Below, piece by piece: positions 23,556 to 25,139 of a stretch of 25,139 nucleotides of DNA. The notes below the pieces were generated by a model. It ran no database searches and was not told the DNA's origin. It worked only from the letters and a program-made list of their open reading frames with translations. The stretch's first letter is position 1, and each line of letters starts with the position of its first letter. Both the position numbers and the translations under genes were made by a program. The DNA comes from JAICIG01 sp035532215 (GTDB taxonomy: Bacteria > Planctomycetota > Planctomycetia > Pirellulales > JAICIG01): contig DATKRK010000092.1 of NCBI GenBank assembly GCA_035532215.1, positions 1-25,139 of the forward strand, given 5' to 3'.

Positions 23556-23584
23556 TTGCTGGCTAGAGTTCGCCGGAGTAGACT
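23556..23584 (+). promoter_or_regulatory. Candidate promoter for the LESR-motif gene
   Basis: TTGCTG (23556-23561), a 17-bp spacer and TAGACT (23579-23584) lie in the 238-bp gap between divergent genes. The GTG start is 82 bp downstream. Confidence 0.4.
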
Positions 23585-23651
23585 AGAGCTTCGATTTCGG
23601 ATCTCGAAGCGGAGCCTAAGCGACGCGCCTGCGCAATCGCGCTCGCCAGTT

Positions 23652-23658
23652 GAGGAGG
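23652..23658 (+). promoter_or_regulatory. Ribosome site fixing the GTG start
   Basis: gaggagg lies 7 bp before GTG 23666, a near-perfect Shine-Dalgarno at the right distance. It favours this start over the internal ATG at 23741 (MESLESR). Confidence 0.7.
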
Positions 23659-23665
23659 TAACGAA

Positions 23666-24973
23666 GTGGTACGAAGGAGGCGCCGACGCAGCCCCGGCAG
23701 GCCGTTGGCTGGTTTCAAGGATGGTATTTCCTCCGTGGCGATGGAATCGCTCGAGTCCCGATGTTTATTCAACATGGGGCCCCTCTTTTCGCCGCAATTC
23801 GAGCCCCAGCCTGGGGCGATGGTCGCCGAGATGCACGGCGACCATCCGATGGCGAACGTCGAAATGTTCGGCGGCGATCGCCAATCGAGTCCGCTCGGTT
23901 CCACGGGGTATTTTTCGGGCGAACTCGCCCCCGAACAGACTCTCGGCGAACCCGATGCGGCGTTCGCCCCCCCGATGTTCTTCAGCGTGATCGTCGTTGA
24001 CATCCAGCCGCCAGGCTGGTCCGAAGCCGAACCGTCGCAAGCGGATCAGCAGCCGCCTACGTCCTCGCCCGCCACGAACCTGCAGCCCGGCGTTCATACC
24101 GATGTCTACGCGGGCGACGCGAGTTCCAGCCGTCAGGCGAGCCAGGACGCGAAGAGCGCAACGGCCTACGCCGTATCGCCGAATGTCGGCTACTCGAACG
24201 TTCTGATGACGTTCGATTTCGATTCTGCCTATGTCAAACCGTCGATCGATTTGACGTTAGAGGCGGTTCGAGCGACTCGACCGGACGCGAACGATCCGGG
24301 CAAGCAAGCGCCGGCGGGATTGCCCCAGCGCTTGCCGTCTCCGCCGACGCTCGCGTCCGAAACGGGCCGTCACGCAAATGACTCGTACCAGCAGTTGGGC
24401 AGCGCGAATTATGCAGCCGTCCAAATGCTCGGCAAACAACCGGCCGAAGCGCCCGCTCGCCTCGCGGGAGGCGCCACGCTCGAACGCCCATTTTCCCCAG
24501 GCGGCGAACCGGAAACAATGCAGCGCGTGTTTGACGCCGCGCTCACTGGCTTTCGCAAGCTAGTCGAAGACCGTCCCGATGTTGCCGTCGCCATTCGCCC
24601 GGCGATGTCATTTGCAACGGAAGTGCAAGATCGGCTGCTCCAAGTATCGTCGGAACTCTTCGACGCACAACTGCCGTGGGCCTCGGCGGCGCCTTTGTTG
24701 CCGCGGTTTTTGCCTGAGGCGGCGCAACTAGGCCAGGCTTTTGATGCGGTGCTCGCCGATCTCGACGAACTGGGCGGAGAACTGATCTCGTCGCTCACCG
24801 ATGGCGACCGGCTGCTCTGGGGCGTCGGGGCCTGCGGGGTAGTCTCTTATGTGGCGGCGCGTCACTTCCACTTACGCGCCGCACCGCAAAGCCCCGGTAT
24901 GCGGCGAAGTCGCGATACGGCTCAAGCCGCGCCGCGCCGAGTGCGACTTTCCGTACAGCCTCTGCTGAGATAA
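23666..24973 (+). CDS. Putative LESR/LEPR-motif surface or exported protein, 435 aa
   Basis: Not recognised as an enzyme. The N-terminus has six consecutive arginines, then MESLESRCLFN at residues 26-36. This matches the LEpRxLLS-like motif that planctomycetes use on many large extracellular or secreted proteins. The middle, about residues 40-250, is Pro, Gln, Ser and Ala-rich and looks disordered. About residues 280-380 are more helical. A hydrophobic stretch at about 381-398 (LLWGVGACGVVSYVAA) is followed by a ~35-residue basic tail with many Arg. The layout is export motif, disordered region, then C-terminal membrane anchor with positive tail. The start is GTG with a strong ribosome site. 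Function is unknown. Confidence 0.7.
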   Translation: MVRRRRRRSPGRPLAGFKDGISSVAMESLESRCLFNMGPLFSPQFEPQPGAMVAEMHGDHPMANVEMFGGDRQSSPLGSTGYFSGELAPEQTLGEPDAAFAPPMFFSVIVVDIQPPGWSEAEPSQADQQPPTSSPATNLQPGVHTDVYAGDASSSRQASQDAKSATAYAVSPNVGYSNVLMTFDFDSAYVKPSIDLTLEAVRATRPDANDPGKQAPAGLPQRLPSPPTLASETGRHANDSYQQLGSANYAAVQMLGKQPAEAPARLAGGATLERPFSPGGEPETMQRVFDAALTGFRKLVEDRPDVAVAIRPAMSFATEVQDRLLQVSSELFDAQLPWASAAPLLPRFLPEAAQLGQAFDAVLADLDELGGELISSLTDGDRLLWGVGACGVVSYVAARHFHLRAAPQSPGMRRSRDTAQAAPRRVRLSVQPLLR

Positions 24974-25023
24974 GCCTCCCATGGGTTGGATCGCGGGTAA
25001 CACGGAGCGGCGAAGCCGCAACC

Positions 25024-25081
25024 AAAGTCGCTTTTCGCTCCGCGAAAAAGGCGCCTTTTTCGCGGAGCGAAAAGCGACTTT
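25024..25081. repeat. Perfect 58-bp palindrome
   Basis: The sequence is its own reverse complement over 58 bp, two 29-bp arms with no loop, centred between 25052 and 25053 on ggcgcc. The flanking bases no longer pair. It lies 50 bp after the surface-protein stop and could fold into a very strong hairpin. Nothing else coding is seen from 24974 to the window end. Confidence 0.95.
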
Positions 25082-25139
25082 CTGGAGCCTGAGTTTGAAT
25101 TTCCTGCCGCGAAACCCGGCTTGACCCTCAGGGCGAAAT

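Overview
This 25.1 kb window looks like chromosomal DNA of a planctomycete, most likely of the Pirellulales type. The clues are high GC, a DUF1501 gene, a large secreted sulfatase, a stand-alone oversized Hsp70, an N-terminal LESR/LEPR-like surface-protein motif, and many palindromic dispersed repeats between genes. The phylum call is an inference from gene families and style; no rRNA or tRNA gene was seen.

Left part (1-7325). The 3' end of an IS66-type transposase gene enters at the left edge. It is followed by a minus-strand 952-residue Hsp70-family protein and a divergent secreted arylsulfatase. Next is a damaged patch: a small antitoxin gene, a PIN toxin gene that lost its 3' end, and an opposing membrane-protein gene that is also cut short at the same point. 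The patch ends in six tandem 32-bp hairpin units.

Beta-oxidation block (7326-12921, plus strand). fadB-like, fadA-like and fadD-like genes encode a complete route from free fatty acid to acetyl-CoA, except for an acyl-CoA dehydrogenase. Both intergenic gaps hold the same nested inverted-repeat element: a purine-rich outer arm and a GC-rich inner arm, both mirrored.

Candidate defence pair (13047-14837, plus strand). An OLD/ABC-like AAA ATPase is followed 3 bp later by a TOPRIM-like (DUF4276/DUF4435-type) protein. The arrangement recalls split OLD nucleases and PARIS. An FAD-dependent oxidoreductase follows, then a DUF1501 gene broken by an internal out-of-frame deletion.

Lipid or polyene cluster (17280-23427, minus strand). 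In transcription order it encodes a FabF-like ketosynthase, an acyl carrier protein, two different phytoene-desaturase/CrtISO-like flavoproteins, a FabZ-like dehydratase and a FabI-like reductase. FabZ and the second flavoprotein overlap by ATGA. No phytoene synthase is present, so the flavoproteins probably act on ACP-bound acyl or polyene chains rather than on carotenoids. This gene set resembles the candidate ladderane gene sets of anammox planctomycetes and is the most interesting system in the window. The ketosynthase gate loop and one FabI active-site tyrosine are altered, which suggests an unusual substrate. Paired repeats in and around the cluster suggest it was assembled or rearranged as modules.

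Right end. A plus-strand gene encodes a 435-residue protein with an Arg-rich start, a LESR motif and a C-terminal hydrophobic segment followed by a basic tail. Beyond it lies a perfect 58-bp palindrome.
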